From Vampirovibrio chlorellavorus (GTDB taxonomy: Bacteria; Cyanobacteriota; Vampirovibrionia; Vampirovibrionales; Vampirovibrionaceae): a stretch of 64,000 bases of DNA. The position numbers and the translations under genes were made by a program. The stretch covers positions 248,001 to 312,000 of the forward strand of contig NZ_QFWH01000003.1 of the NCBI RefSeq assembly GCF_003149375.1. The letters run 5' to 3'. Of this stretch, positions 44,210-52,373 are shown in pieces. Position 1 is the stretch's first letter. Each line of letters opens with the position of its first letter. Below the pieces are notes generated by a model. It saw nothing but the letters and a program-made list of their open reading frames with translations, searched no databases and was not told where the DNA came from.

Positions 44210-44950
44210 TCAGGCTGTATCTTTTGCGAACAGGACAACGGGCACTGTTTTCAGCAGGAGTTTAAAATCCAGCCACAGGCTCCACTTGCGGATGTACTCA
44301 CAATCCAGTTCGACCACCTGATCAAATTCTTTAATGCTTGAACGTCCATTGACCTGCCATAACCCGGTTAGACCCGGTAGTGTGGCGAACCGGAAGTAAT
44401 GCCAGTGCTTATAATGCTGAAGTTCCGTTTTAATGGGTGGCCTTGGTCCAACCAGACTCATATCACCCTTTAAAACGTTCAATAGCTGGGGCAGTTCATC
44501 AATGCTGAATTTGCGGAGCCATTTTCCAACTCGGGTGACTCTGGGATCATGCTGCATTTTGAACATGCCGTTGCTGATTTCATTGCTGTCTAATAGCTGG
44601 TACAGAAGTTTTTCTGCATTTATATGCATGCTTCTGAATTTGTAAATTTCAAATTCTTTTCCGTTCACGCCGACCCGTTTTTGCTTGTATATGACTGGAC
44701 CTTGTGATTCCATGCGGATGATAAGCCCCACCAGCAGCAAGAGGGGAAGAATCATCAACAACCCCAAGCCGCTGCCGAGATAGTCGATACCTCGTTTGAT
44801 GAACCACTGACAGGGCTTGAGATCATAAACATTGTAATTGATGGCGATAGAAAGTGGATCTTCGTAGGTCCTGTGAAAGTCTGATGTGCTTGTCTTTCGC
44901 GCTTCTTCCGCGATGTTTTTGAAAGGTACCCGTAAAGTCTCGGTGGACAT
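44210..44950 (-). CDS. Initiating sugar-phosphate (phosphoglycosyl) transferase, WcaJ/PssA-like
   Basis: A 246-residue monotopic phosphoglycosyl transferase. One hydrophobic re-entrant helix (RGIDYLGSGLGLLMILPLLLLVGLIIRMESQGPVIYKQKRVG) is followed by FEIYKFRSMHINAE with the catalytic acidic region. WLRKFSIDELPQLLNVLKGDMSLVGPRPP and LPGLTGLWQVNGRS are the family signatures. It attaches sugar-1-phosphate to undecaprenyl phosphate, the first committed step of the repeat unit. It lacks the CoA-like N-terminal membrane region of long PCPTs. It is on the opposite strand, tail to tail with the cluster. AAGGAG precedes the ATG by eight bases. Confidence 0.93.
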   Translation of the reverse strand: MSTETLRVPFKNIAEEARKTSTSDFHRTYEDPLSIAINYNVYDLKPCQWFIKRGIDYLGSGLGLLMILPLLLLVGLIIRMESQGPVIYKQKRVGVNGKEFEIYKFRSMHINAEKLLYQLLDSNEISNGMFKMQHDPRVTRVGKWLRKFSIDELPQLLNVLKGDMSLVGPRPPIKTELQHYKHWHYFRFATLPGLTGLWQVNGRSSIKEFDQVVELDCEYIRKWSLWLDFKLLLKTVPVVLFAKDTA

Positions 44951-45582
44951 TATCAGAACTCCTTAACAGCAGTCATCCAAAACGAATTGAGCAACGGATC
45001 GGTTGCTTGAGGCAATAGGCACTTTGTGGCAATTGCTAATTTATTCTTTATCGCTGCAATACAGTGGGCAGTGTAAACACTACCTTTTTGAATTGGTCTC
45101 AGGTTATTTTAAAAATTGAGTGCCGGATATTCTCTGTTCGTTTATGTAACTTTAGACAGATGTCTATCGATTATTCCATCTTGTTTCGATCACGCTTCGA
45201 CTACGTTTCGATCAGTTTCGAACAATGGTAGATCTGTAGTCCACCTGCGGAATGGTTGAGCTATGCAGGATTGAGTTGTGAATTATAAAGACTCGCTTCA
45301 AGATCCATTCCCGAATGGATGTTCGTTTTGACTTTGATTTTTATCCTTTTGAGTAGACGTTTTTCGTTTAGTGAGCATTTCAAAAAGTCTCCTGAATCAA
45401 AATAGGTCAGTTTAGTGCTGAGGTTTCAGGTGGGCTTGTCAAAAAAAATAAAAATTTATACTATAAGAAGAAAATAGAGTCCAAGTTTTTGATTTCTGAG
45501 TAGTTCTTGAGTGTTTAAGGTGTGAAGCTCTTCGTTTCATTGCTTATGTACGACAGGTGAGCCAAACATAGGAAGTGAATAT
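44951..45582. other. Long AT-rich intergenic region with phased TTTCGA repeats and a plus-strand promoter
   Basis: About 630 bases between divergent genes, with no convincing coding frame. It contains four TTTCGA-type boxes at 45184-45225 and a likely promoter for the next gene: TTGTCA (45436-45441) with TATACT (45457-45462) or the overlapping TACTAT at 17-base spacing. The rest is AT-rich with no clear terminators. Confidence 0.55.
45184..45225 (+). repeat. Four phased TTTCGA(T/A)CA-type boxes
   Basis: Boxes begin at 45184, 45195, 45206 and 45216 (TTTCGATCACG, CTTCGACTACG, TTTCGATCAG, TTTCGAACAA), a period of 11, 11 and 10 bases. One-turn spacing of direct repeats is typical of PhoB/OmpR-type response-regulator sites. 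They lie upstream of both the sugar-transferase gene (minus) and the exported-protein gene (plus). Confidence 0.55.
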
Positions 45583-45981
45583 ATGTTTTTGTTGTTTTGC
45601 CGTCATCGGTTTTTGGCAGTAGTTTGCCTTGTTTTTACCGCTTCTCAAATCAGCCTGGTTCTCCCGGGCCCTGTTTATGCCGATACCAGTTGGACTGAAC
45701 TCCTCAAGCCTCTGGTAAAGGATGTCATTGTTCCGGGGGCCAGTGCAGGCATGAAAAAATTGCTGGAGAAGAAGATGAAAGTCAAGCTGGATAACAGCTC
45801 CGGGTTTTCAACCAGCTCCGGGTCCGACAGTGTTATGACAATGCCTGAGGAGCCATCCGTATCGGATGGGGGCGGGCTGATTTCAATGCCTGAAGAGCCG
45901 ACCTATAGCGCTTCCTGGGACAAGGATTCGAATGGCGGAGGGGCCTTGTCCACCCCTCCACCGCCAGTAGAAACCCCTTAG
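45583..45981 (+). CDS. Small exported protein with duplicated MPEEP motif (132 aa)
   Basis: An N-terminal signal peptide (FLAVVCLVFTASQISLVLPGPVYA, likely cut before DTSW) precedes a short helical segment (LLKPLVKDVIVPGASAGMKKLLEKKMKVKLD). A disordered Ser/Gly/Pro tail contains two copies of MPEEP (TMPEEPSVSDGGG and SMPEEPTYSAS) and ends PPPPVETP. No domain is recognised. AGGAAG lies seven bases before the ATG, and a plausible promoter lies about 115 bases upstream. It may be periplasmic or surface-associated and functionally tied to the polysaccharide locus, but that is only positional. Confidence 0.7.
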   Translation: MFLLFCRHRFLAVVCLVFTASQISLVLPGPVYADTSWTELLKPLVKDVIVPGASAGMKKLLEKKMKVKLDNSSGFSTSSGSDSVMTMPEEPSVSDGGGLISMPEEPTYSASWDKDSNGGGALSTPPPPVETP

Positions 45982-46181
45982 CAATATTGCCTGCTTGGTG
46001 TTATGCCGGGTTTTACCTTGCGCTAGGGTTGCAGTCTCCCTTGTGCTGGTGGATCTATAAACCTCAGCTGTATAATGCGCCATGATCTTGATTTTCAGGA
46101 ATGCAGGGTTTTGGAATTCAGGGTTCGAGTCCGGGACTCGGACTTTGAGGCCAGGAAGGAAGGCGTTTGAGGCGGCTTTTT

Positions 46182-46330
46182 CTCAGAGACTATTCGAAAA
46201 GCTTCCATTCTGGGCGTCTACTGCCTTCGTGTGCTGCTCAGCTTCGTTACTTATCAGTATAAGCGCCTTGCTTGCGCTGCTCCGGCCTTGTAGCCTTACC
46301 GGACTAATTACTTTTCGGATAGTCTCTCAG
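46182..46330. mobile_element. MITE-like element, 149 bp with 20-bp terminal inverted repeats
   Basis: CTCAGAGACTATTCGAAAAG at 46182-46201 matches the reverse complement of 46311-46330 at 18 of 20 positions. The interior (about 110 bases) has no coding capacity of note. CTCAGAG also occurs in direct orientation at both ends, which could reflect target duplication. No transposase is nearby; the element would be mobilised in trans or be a relic. The region could also act as a long RNA hairpin. Confidence 0.6.
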
Positions 46331-46452
46331 AGCAGTCTTATAGGAGTGTCTTTCTTGTGAAACATTGCTCTACTGGGTAATATATGTTGGATTGCTTTTC
46401 GCCAATATTAGGTGTGGTTGTTGTGGTTTGTTCTATCTGAAAGTGGGTAGTA

Positions 46453-46632
46453 ATGCCAGATTCCAAGTGTTCTTGCTGTCATAGCAGCTCTGTGGTCAAC
46501 AAGGCTGTCGAACTAAGGCAAATTAATACGGTTACCATGGTGCTGGCCAGTTCCATGCACCATACGGAGCGAGAATGTTTGCATTGCGGGCATATTGAAA
46601 TTTTGGAGTCTCACAGCCTGACCGCCGTTTAA
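46453..46632 (+). CDS. Small zinc-ribbon protein (59 aa)
   Basis: A 59-codon frame, ATG 46453 to TAA 46630-46632, begins MPDSKCSCCHSSSVVNKAVELRQ and later has REC-LHCG-HIEILESHSL. The two CxxC pairs (CSCC and CLHC) are about 35 residues apart, as in a minimal zinc ribbon. The Shine-Dalgarno is weak (GTGGG upstream). The organisation recalls the 68-residue ribbon at 1596-1802. No neighbour suggests a specific role; it stands between a MITE-like element and the TPS exoprotein gene. Confidence 0.6.
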   Translation: MPDSKCSCCHSSSVVNKAVELRQINTVTMVLASSMHHTERECLHCGHIEILESHSLTAV

Positions 46633-47119
46633 GCCTGTTTTTATTCTTGTCATGATTTGGGTTGAGTATTCGTCTATGGCGGGCTGCCAAAACTGTTTGC
46701 CAAAAAAGTCTGATTTTCGCAGATTTTGAGGTGCCTGAACGAATGGCGGTAAGGCCAGACTTATACAGTGGCTGTGGTTTGACAGGGGTCAATGTGATTT
46801 AAAGTCACGTTCTTGTTTGTGTGCGTTGTGTTTCTGACTGGACTCTTTCCATCGTTTATTTTACCGTTTTGCCGACGCTTTCCGATGGGTGCGCTTGCGG
46901 CTGTCGATTGAATTCGCTTTGGAATAATTTTTGGTGGGGCTCCCTCTAGAAAATGTTTGTAACTATTTGAGCAAAGCGAGTGAAGGATAGATGCTGAGTA
47001 ATCCTATCATAAGCAGTTCCACAGTTTGTTTGAGCGGAGCGCAGTTTTACAAGCGAGTTGTGGAGGCAGCTTTGTCTGATTTTTTGTTTACTTGGGTTTA
47101 CCAGATGCTTAACGCCAGT
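46633..47119. other. Intergenic region downstream of the small zinc-ribbon gene
   Basis: About 490 bases without a convincing coding frame; short frames on both strands lack start signals and family features. It contains GAGCAAAGCGAG and GAGCGGAGCGCAG, similar short purine-rich words about 70 bases apart, of unknown meaning. Confidence 0.4.
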
Positions 47120-47150
47120 CAATAGCCGCCCCGGAACGAGGCGGCTATTG
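47120..47150. terminator. Perfect 11-bp hairpin downstream of the TPS exoprotein gene
   Basis: CAATAGCCGCC (47120-47130) pairs with GGCGGCTATTG (47140-47150) around a nine-base loop. It lies 23 bases past the minus-strand stop codon. There is no T-tract on either side, so it may protect the 3' end or stop transcription in a factor-assisted way. Confidence 0.55.
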
Positions 47151-47173
47151 ATGCTGATTGACCGTATTGGTTA

Positions 47174-50050
47174 TTACGGGATGTCAATGCTGCCGTTGAA
47201 GCTGGTTGTGGCAGGAAATGTATTGGTATTGAACCGTGGACCGTCCGCTTCATTTGGGCTGAAGAAGGCGTTTCCGTTCGCCGTGATCAGCCCATTGTTG
47301 CTGAAGGTACCGGTTGCGTGCCGACCAATGATGGTGCCACCCAGGGCCAGCGAAGGATTCTGGGCCCCTTGCTGACCATTGCGATAGGTTAATGAGTCTG
47401 ATTGAATGCGTCCATTATTGGTCAGATTGCGATTGGCCAGCAGGTAGATTTTGGCCCCGATCTGGGCTCCGTTGAGGAATTTTGGCCAGTCAATGGGTGG
47501 GTTTTGCCGCAGTGGTGGGTGAATGTCGAAAAAGATTTCATTACTCTGGATTTTTCCAGTGTTGGCATTCACGATATCCCGACCCGCTTTGAATATGGAA
47601 CTGCCCGAGTGCGAGAAGTCATATTTGGGGCCACTGGTGTTGAACGCCGACAATAACGCCTTGTTGGGACCGATGGTAATGAAATCGTTATTGTTGGTGA
47701 TGTCCTGGGTTGCGGCCAGATGGATACTGCCACCGGTTCGCAAGCCGCGGGTCATGGTGATTTGATTGTTGGTGATACTGCCATTGGCCAGCCAGCTGAT
47801 ATGACCGCCGCCCAGCGAGAATGTCAAATCGTGGAAGCCCTCTCCCACCAGGTGAACACCGGGTGTCCACAGCGTGTTGTTCTGGATGTTGCCATTGTTT
47901 AGGATGGTATGTGTATTCAGGGTGAAAAAGAGTGGATTGGTGTTGGAATTGGTCAGGTTATTGTTAAGCGCCAGTCCACTGGCCTGACTGGCCAGTATCA
48001 GGTTACTGGCGCCTTCAGCGTTAGCCAGGGCGGCGCCGTTGCCACCACTGCTGCCGCCCGGGTTGCTGACGGTACGAATGGCACTGTCATTCAACCGATC
48101 GGTGAGGTTGGTGAACAGGGTGCCCGTCCCGTTGTTCTGTGTGAGCAGCAGCCCATTTTCAGCGTGCCGCACGTATTCATTACGCCGGGTGGTCAGCAGG
48201 TTCACGTTATTGCCGGTTGTGGCGCTTCCCGCAGTGGCCGGGGTCGATCCGGTCTGGACGGTGCTGACGTTATTCAACACGGTTGTTTCTCTGAATGACG
48301 CACTACCACTGTTGCCGAGTCCACCGGCCCGCGTGGATACATTGCTGAAGCCACCGGGATTCACTGTCAGCACAGCCCCGGCTGCCCCACCGTTCCCACC
48401 TGCTCCGGCGTTGGCTGTGGCATTGGCGATGGGGTTGCCAGTGGTGCTAAGGGCTTTGCTGTCGGCCCAGGCGTTGCCGCCTCGTCCGCCTTGTCCACCA
48501 TTGGCGCTGATCGATCCGGTTCCGGTGGGATTGTTATTGCCGCTGAAGACAACCAGTCCCCCCCGGCCCCCTTGTCCACCGGCGCCCCCGTTGGAGGTGG
48601 CGTTGGCGGTGGGTGTTCCCCCGACGGATGATTCAATGTCGAAGCTGTTGGCGTGTCCGCCGCCGCCGCCAACCCCGCCATTGGCCTGAATCGTCCCGGT
48701 ATGGCTACTGCTGTTACTACTGAAGGCGATCAGGCCACCGGTGCCGCCTGTCCCTGCCACACCGTTGACAGTGGCATTTGCGTTCACCCCACTGCCTGTC
48801 GTGACATTGACTGTATTGGCAATGGCCCCGTTTCCGCCGTTGGCCTGCAAGTTACCCGTGTTGGTGATGGTATTCAAGGCCGTCAGGATAATGCTGCCGC
48901 CATTGCCGCCATTTCCTCCGTTTCCGTTGGCGTTAAAAACACCATCCACCGAATTGCCGCCATTGGCTTGAAGGGTGGCGTTGTTAATCACGTTACGTGC
49001 TGCCGACAGGATGATGGTTCCCCCATTTTTACCGAAGGCGCCATTGGCGAAAATACTGCCGCGTTGTGCGACGTCGCCTTCATTGTTGGCAACGGTCTGG
49101 CTGATGCGGCTGTTGATGGTGCTTTTTTCGCTGGCTGAAAATACGGGGCTGGCGTTAATATCACTGGCCACCGATAGGCTTTGTCCGCTGGCCACCAGTC
49201 TTACCGTCCCGCCCCGGAAATCGGCACTGTCTGGGGTGTTAAACAGGATGTTGGGCATGCTGGTATCGCCCCTTCCGGTACCTGCCGTGGGTGCCGTGGG
49301 TACCGGGTTGTTTGCCAGTTGCGGATTGTTTGCCATCACTGTGGCGTCTCCGTTATCTCCCTTGAGATCGGTACCGGCCAGGCCATTGGCCCGAATGATG
49401 GCCTGGGTGTTGACAGCACCGCCTTCAATGTTGATTACGTTGGTGTCAAATGTGCCCGCCACTTTTCCAGAGGTATCGATGATCGATCCGGCTTGCAAAT
49501 CCACCACCCCGGGGCTGTTAATATTCACCGCGCCCCCATTCCCCCCAAAGCCTTGTGCTGTGATTTGGGCGTTGCTTCCCAATGTTAATGCGCCGACATT
49601 GAATTGAATCAATCCACCGTTGGCCCCATTGGCAAAAATGCTACCGTTCTGGAACAGGTAGTTGGAATCTACGACCACGCTACCCCCGTTGCCGGTGTAT
49701 AACGTGCCGTTTCGGACGGCACTGACATCAATATTGCCATCCAGCCGGACGACGTTACTGCGGAAATACAGGTTGCCTCCATTGCCGGTGGGCACTCCGT
49801 TGCTGTTGCTTTCAAGCCCTCTTACCAGATTGCCGCTACCCAGGCGCAAACTGCCGTTGTTGTTTTGAAAGGTGGTTCGGGAGCCGGGTGTGTTGAAATA
49901 GGTTCCTGCCTGGATCTCCTGCCCGTTATTGATGGAGTTGACGTCTCCGGGCGCACCGTAGGCGATGGGCACAGAGAGGGCTGTGAGTCCTGCCAGTATA
50001 GTCCGGGTGACCCATTGCAATCGGGGCACGCTGTTTTGTGCTGCGGTCAT
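47174..50050 (-). CDS. Large Gly/Asn-rich beta-helix exoprotein (TpsA-like, two-partner secretion)
   Basis: The 958-residue protein starts with a signal peptide (ILAGLTALSVPIAYG, cut before APGDV), then a filamentous-haemagglutinin-like region rich in short beta strands and Asn/Gly turns. Residues of roughly 370-565 hold several repeats of about 60 residues of the form GxGGxGGxIxF...TGxIxANGGxGG...ANATxN, glycine-rich like PGRS modules. Typical TpsA motifs NPNL and NPNGI are not seen, so secretion by the neighbouring TpsB is inferred from divergent adjacency. It is probably a surface adhesin or fibre. No toxin or C-terminal anchor is visible. Confidence 0.75.
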   Translation of the reverse strand: MTAAQNSVPRLQWVTRTILAGLTALSVPIAYGAPGDVNSINNGQEIQAGTYFNTPGSRTTFQNNNGSLRLGSGNLVRGLESNSNGVPTGNGGNLYFRSNVVRLDGNIDVSAVRNGTLYTGNGGSVVVDSNYLFQNGSIFANGANGGLIQFNVGALTLGSNAQITAQGFGGNGGAVNINSPGVVDLQAGSIIDTSGKVAGTFDTNVINIEGGAVNTQAIIRANGLAGTDLKGDNGDATVMANNPQLANNPVPTAPTAGTGRGDTSMPNILFNTPDSADFRGGTVRLVASGQSLSVASDINASPVFSASEKSTINSRISQTVANNEGDVAQRGSIFANGAFGKNGGTIILSAARNVINNATLQANGGNSVDGVFNANGNGGNGGNGGSIILTALNTITNTGNLQANGGNGAIANTVNVTTGSGVNANATVNGVAGTGGTGGLIAFSSNSSSHTGTIQANGGVGGGGGHANSFDIESSVGGTPTANATSNGGAGGQGGRGGLVVFSGNNNPTGTGSISANGGQGGRGGNAWADSKALSTTGNPIANATANAGAGGNGGAAGAVLTVNPGGFSNVSTRAGGLGNSGSASFRETTVLNNVSTVQTGSTPATAGSATTGNNVNLLTTRRNEYVRHAENGLLLTQNNGTGTLFTNLTDRLNDSAIRTVSNPGGSSGGNGAALANAEGASNLILASQASGLALNNNLTNSNTNPLFFTLNTHTILNNGNIQNNTLWTPGVHLVGEGFHDLTFSLGGGHISWLANGSITNNQITMTRGLRTGGSIHLAATQDITNNNDFITIGPNKALLSAFNTSGPKYDFSHSGSSIFKAGRDIVNANTGKIQSNEIFFDIHPPLRQNPPIDWPKFLNGAQIGAKIYLLANRNLTNNGRIQSDSLTYRNGQQGAQNPSLALGGTIIGRHATGTFSNNGLITANGNAFFSPNEADGPRFNTNTFPATTSFNGSIDIP

Positions 50051-50474
50051 GGCGCATTTCCTTTCGTACTGTTCATGGTCTGACTGAAGGTGATTAACGG
50101 AATTATGTGAGAGCCTGAAGAATGGAACAGGATTTTGGTGCGTTAGAGTGGATTGAACCCATTGATTTTGAAGAGACGAATTGGTGAATTCTCTCTTCTG
50201 ATTTCGTGATTGGTCACAGCCCTCATTGGACTAGACTGTGTCAAAAAAAAATCAGGAAGACTATTGGCATTGTGATTAATGTCTTGATGGTTAATGCGAA
50301 AGCTCTGCCCATTAACCTGAACGGGTATTTATTTTCAGGGAGAATGGCTTTATAACTGTAGTCAATCTTTTTTTCAGGTTGTCAGTTCGGGGATAAGGCA
50401 TTCACTTGCGGCTGAGACAAGTGAATCGCAGTTCGGGTGTTTTCATGCACTTTTGGCAGGATGGGGCTATTTTT
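50051..50474. other. Divergent promoter region between tpsA-like and tpsB-like genes
   Basis: About 350-420 bases depending on the tpsB start. It contains A/T tracts (TCAAAAAAAAATCAGG near 50238) and a TATAAC (50352-50357) that could be a -10 for tpsB, without a clear -35. TTAATGTC and TTAATGCG around 50277-50303 form a loose direct repeat. No gene seen. Confidence 0.4.
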
Positions 50475-52340
50475 GTGAGAGTCAGTTTGATACGAGCGCA
50501 AAAAGTTTTCTGTTGGATTTTTGCGATTATTTTTAGCACTTTTTTCGGCGCGACATCCGCCCAGACGCCCGATGGCGTAACACGTTTGCAACCTGATTTG
50601 AATTCTGGCCTACTGACCCCACTGGGGCCCAGAACACAGATTACGCCATCCAAACAGGATTTTTCTGCTTCACCCGCCGTCCCCTCATCATCGACCTCTT
50701 CGGGGGAAACTTCCCCGGACGTGCAGGTGCAGGAAGAAGTTCAGATGGAACCATCCGCGGCACCCACGGTTCCGGATCTGTCCGCCTCCCGGTTATGGAT
50801 TCGTAAAATTCGTGTGGAAGGAGCCTCATTTCTCCATCAGCAGGCGCTGCAGCCGTTGACGCAGCCGTACGAGGGGCAGTTTCAGACCCTCCATTCCCTG
50901 AGTCCACTGTTGGTGAAAATTACCAACTATTACCGGGAAAAGGGCTATCTAACCACGGAAGCCTACCTGCCGCCTCAGGAAATTCGGGAAGGTGAGTTGA
51001 TTGTAAAAGTTCAGGAGGGCGTGATTGGCAGCGTCAGTCTGGAGGGTGGACGCTTCTATAGCGCGCGGGTGATCAATCGCTACTTGAGCCAGAAGCCCGG
51101 TTCACTGCTAAATATGAAGCTGCTGGAGCAGGACTTGAAGGCCATCAACCGCTTTGAGGATGGCCTTAAGGTCAAGGCCTTTTTATCTCCCGGCCAGGAG
51201 CCCGGACAGACCAACATCAAGTTAAGGGTGGCGGAGCGTCAGCCGTGGCAAATCAGCCCTACGATGGATAATCAGGGGCGTTATTTTATCGGCTTGTACC
51301 GGGCGGGGCTGGAGGTTCGGAATAACAGCCTGTTCAAGCAGAGTGATCGCCTGTATGCCCGCTATCTGGGGGCGGAGGGCATGCAAGTGGCGATGGCCTC
51401 CTACAGTATTCCCTTGAATCGCTTTGGGACCGAACTTTCCGGCAATTGGGCCTCCAGCCATGTGGATGTGAAATTGCCGGTGGAGAATGCCCCTTCCATT
51501 ACGGGCCGCTCTTACAACGCGGGGATTCTGCTCAGTCAACCTTTGGGAAAAAATCGAAACTGGCAGGTTGACGCGGGTTTGAATTGGCAACGAACGGATA
51601 ATTTTTTTGAGGGGGAGCAGACGAATCGGACGGATGTGCATTCGTTTCAGCTGGGCTTGAATTTTGATCGCTATGATCGGTGGGGACGAACGTTTAACCG
51701 GGTACAAAACACAGTTGCCTTCAAGGGCGCTGGCTCCCGGGACAGTTTCTGGAAGGTGGAAAACTATTTTTATCGTGTGCTGGCCCTACCCAAAAATAAT
51801 CTCCTGATTTTAAAGTCCTATGGCCAGTGGACACCGGACGCCCTGCCAGCCATTCAGCAGTTCCAGCTGGGTGGGTATAGCAGTGTTCGCGGGTTTACGG
51901 AAGGGGCCCTCATCGGGGATCGTGGCTACAACCTGGGGGCTGAATATCGCTTTCCCATTCCCGGTCTGGGGCGGATCAGTCCCTGGATGGGGCAGCGTGT
52001 GCAGGGCTCTCTTTTTTACGATTTCGGACAGGTGTGGCAGGATAGCAGTAATCCTGCCTACAATCGACGAACGGCCACCCTCGCCAAGAATACCCTGTTG
52101 CAAGGCGTCGGGTTTGGCGTCAGGGCTCAGTTGAGTCGCTATTTGCAAGGCTTTGTGGATGTGGGCTTTGGTTTGGGCAACCGCAAGGACATTGAGCCGG
52201 AGGGACGCCAGCCCACGGCCCGTGTCCACCTGGGGATTCGTTCCGATTTTTTGCCCACCGATTACAAGATGCGCAACACCGGTATCCAGTTTTATAATCC
52301 ACCCCGACTGGCCAAACAGGTCAGTCCGCTTGTGCATTAA
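50475..52340 (+). CDS. TpsB outer-membrane transporter (ShlB/FhaC/HecB family)
   Basis: From a GTG at 50475 (GGATGGGG about eight bases upstream) the protein starts with a normal signal peptide (VFCWIFAIIFSTFFGATSAQ); starts at 50445 and 50406 would bury it. A Pro/Ser-rich linker follows. Then come two POTRA domains (LWIRKIRVEGASFLHQQALQPLTQPY... and GSVSLEGGRFYSARVINRYLSQKPG...) and a C-terminal 16-stranded barrel. The barrel has the conserved SVRGFTEGALIGDRGYNLGAEYRFPIP motif, which in FhaC marks the loop-6 tip. It would pump an unfolded exoprotein, most likely the divergently encoded Gly/Asn-rich protein, across the outer membrane. Confidence 0.9.
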   Translation: MRVSLIRAQKVFCWIFAIIFSTFFGATSAQTPDGVTRLQPDLNSGLLTPLGPRTQITPSKQDFSASPAVPSSSTSSGETSPDVQVQEEVQMEPSAAPTVPDLSASRLWIRKIRVEGASFLHQQALQPLTQPYEGQFQTLHSLSPLLVKITNYYREKGYLTTEAYLPPQEIREGELIVKVQEGVIGSVSLEGGRFYSARVINRYLSQKPGSLLNMKLLEQDLKAINRFEDGLKVKAFLSPGQEPGQTNIKLRVAERQPWQISPTMDNQGRYFIGLYRAGLEVRNNSLFKQSDRLYARYLGAEGMQVAMASYSIPLNRFGTELSGNWASSHVDVKLPVENAPSITGRSYNAGILLSQPLGKNRNWQVDAGLNWQRTDNFFEGEQTNRTDVHSFQLGLNFDRYDRWGRTFNRVQNTVAFKGAGSRDSFWKVENYFYRVLALPKNNLLILKSYGQWTPDALPAIQQFQLGGYSSVRGFTEGALIGDRGYNLGAEYRFPIPGLGRISPWMGQRVQGSLFYDFGQVWQDSSNPAYNRRTATLAKNTLLQGVGFGVRAQLSRYLQGFVDVGFGLGNRKDIEPEGRQPTARVHLGIRSDFLPTDYKMRNTGIQFYNPPRLAKQVSPLVH

Positions 52341-52373
52341 GCCCTTACAGCCGCTTCAGGAAGGAGACGTCCC

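Noticed and set aside
46082-46360. 92-codon plus-strand frame
   Set aside because: Most of it lies inside the inverted-repeat element; no ribosome-binding site and no family resemblance.
48039-48689. 216-codon and other plus-strand frames inside the exoprotein gene
   Set aside because: They are Pro/Leu/Ala-rich antisense products of Gly/Asn-rich repeats; the minus-strand frame has a signal peptide and coherent repeats.
48385-48960. Repeat-rich stretch considered as a CRISPR array
   Set aside because: The repeats are imperfect, GC-rich and in frame, and encode Gly-rich protein repeats; there is no constant repeat with unique spacers and no cas gene.
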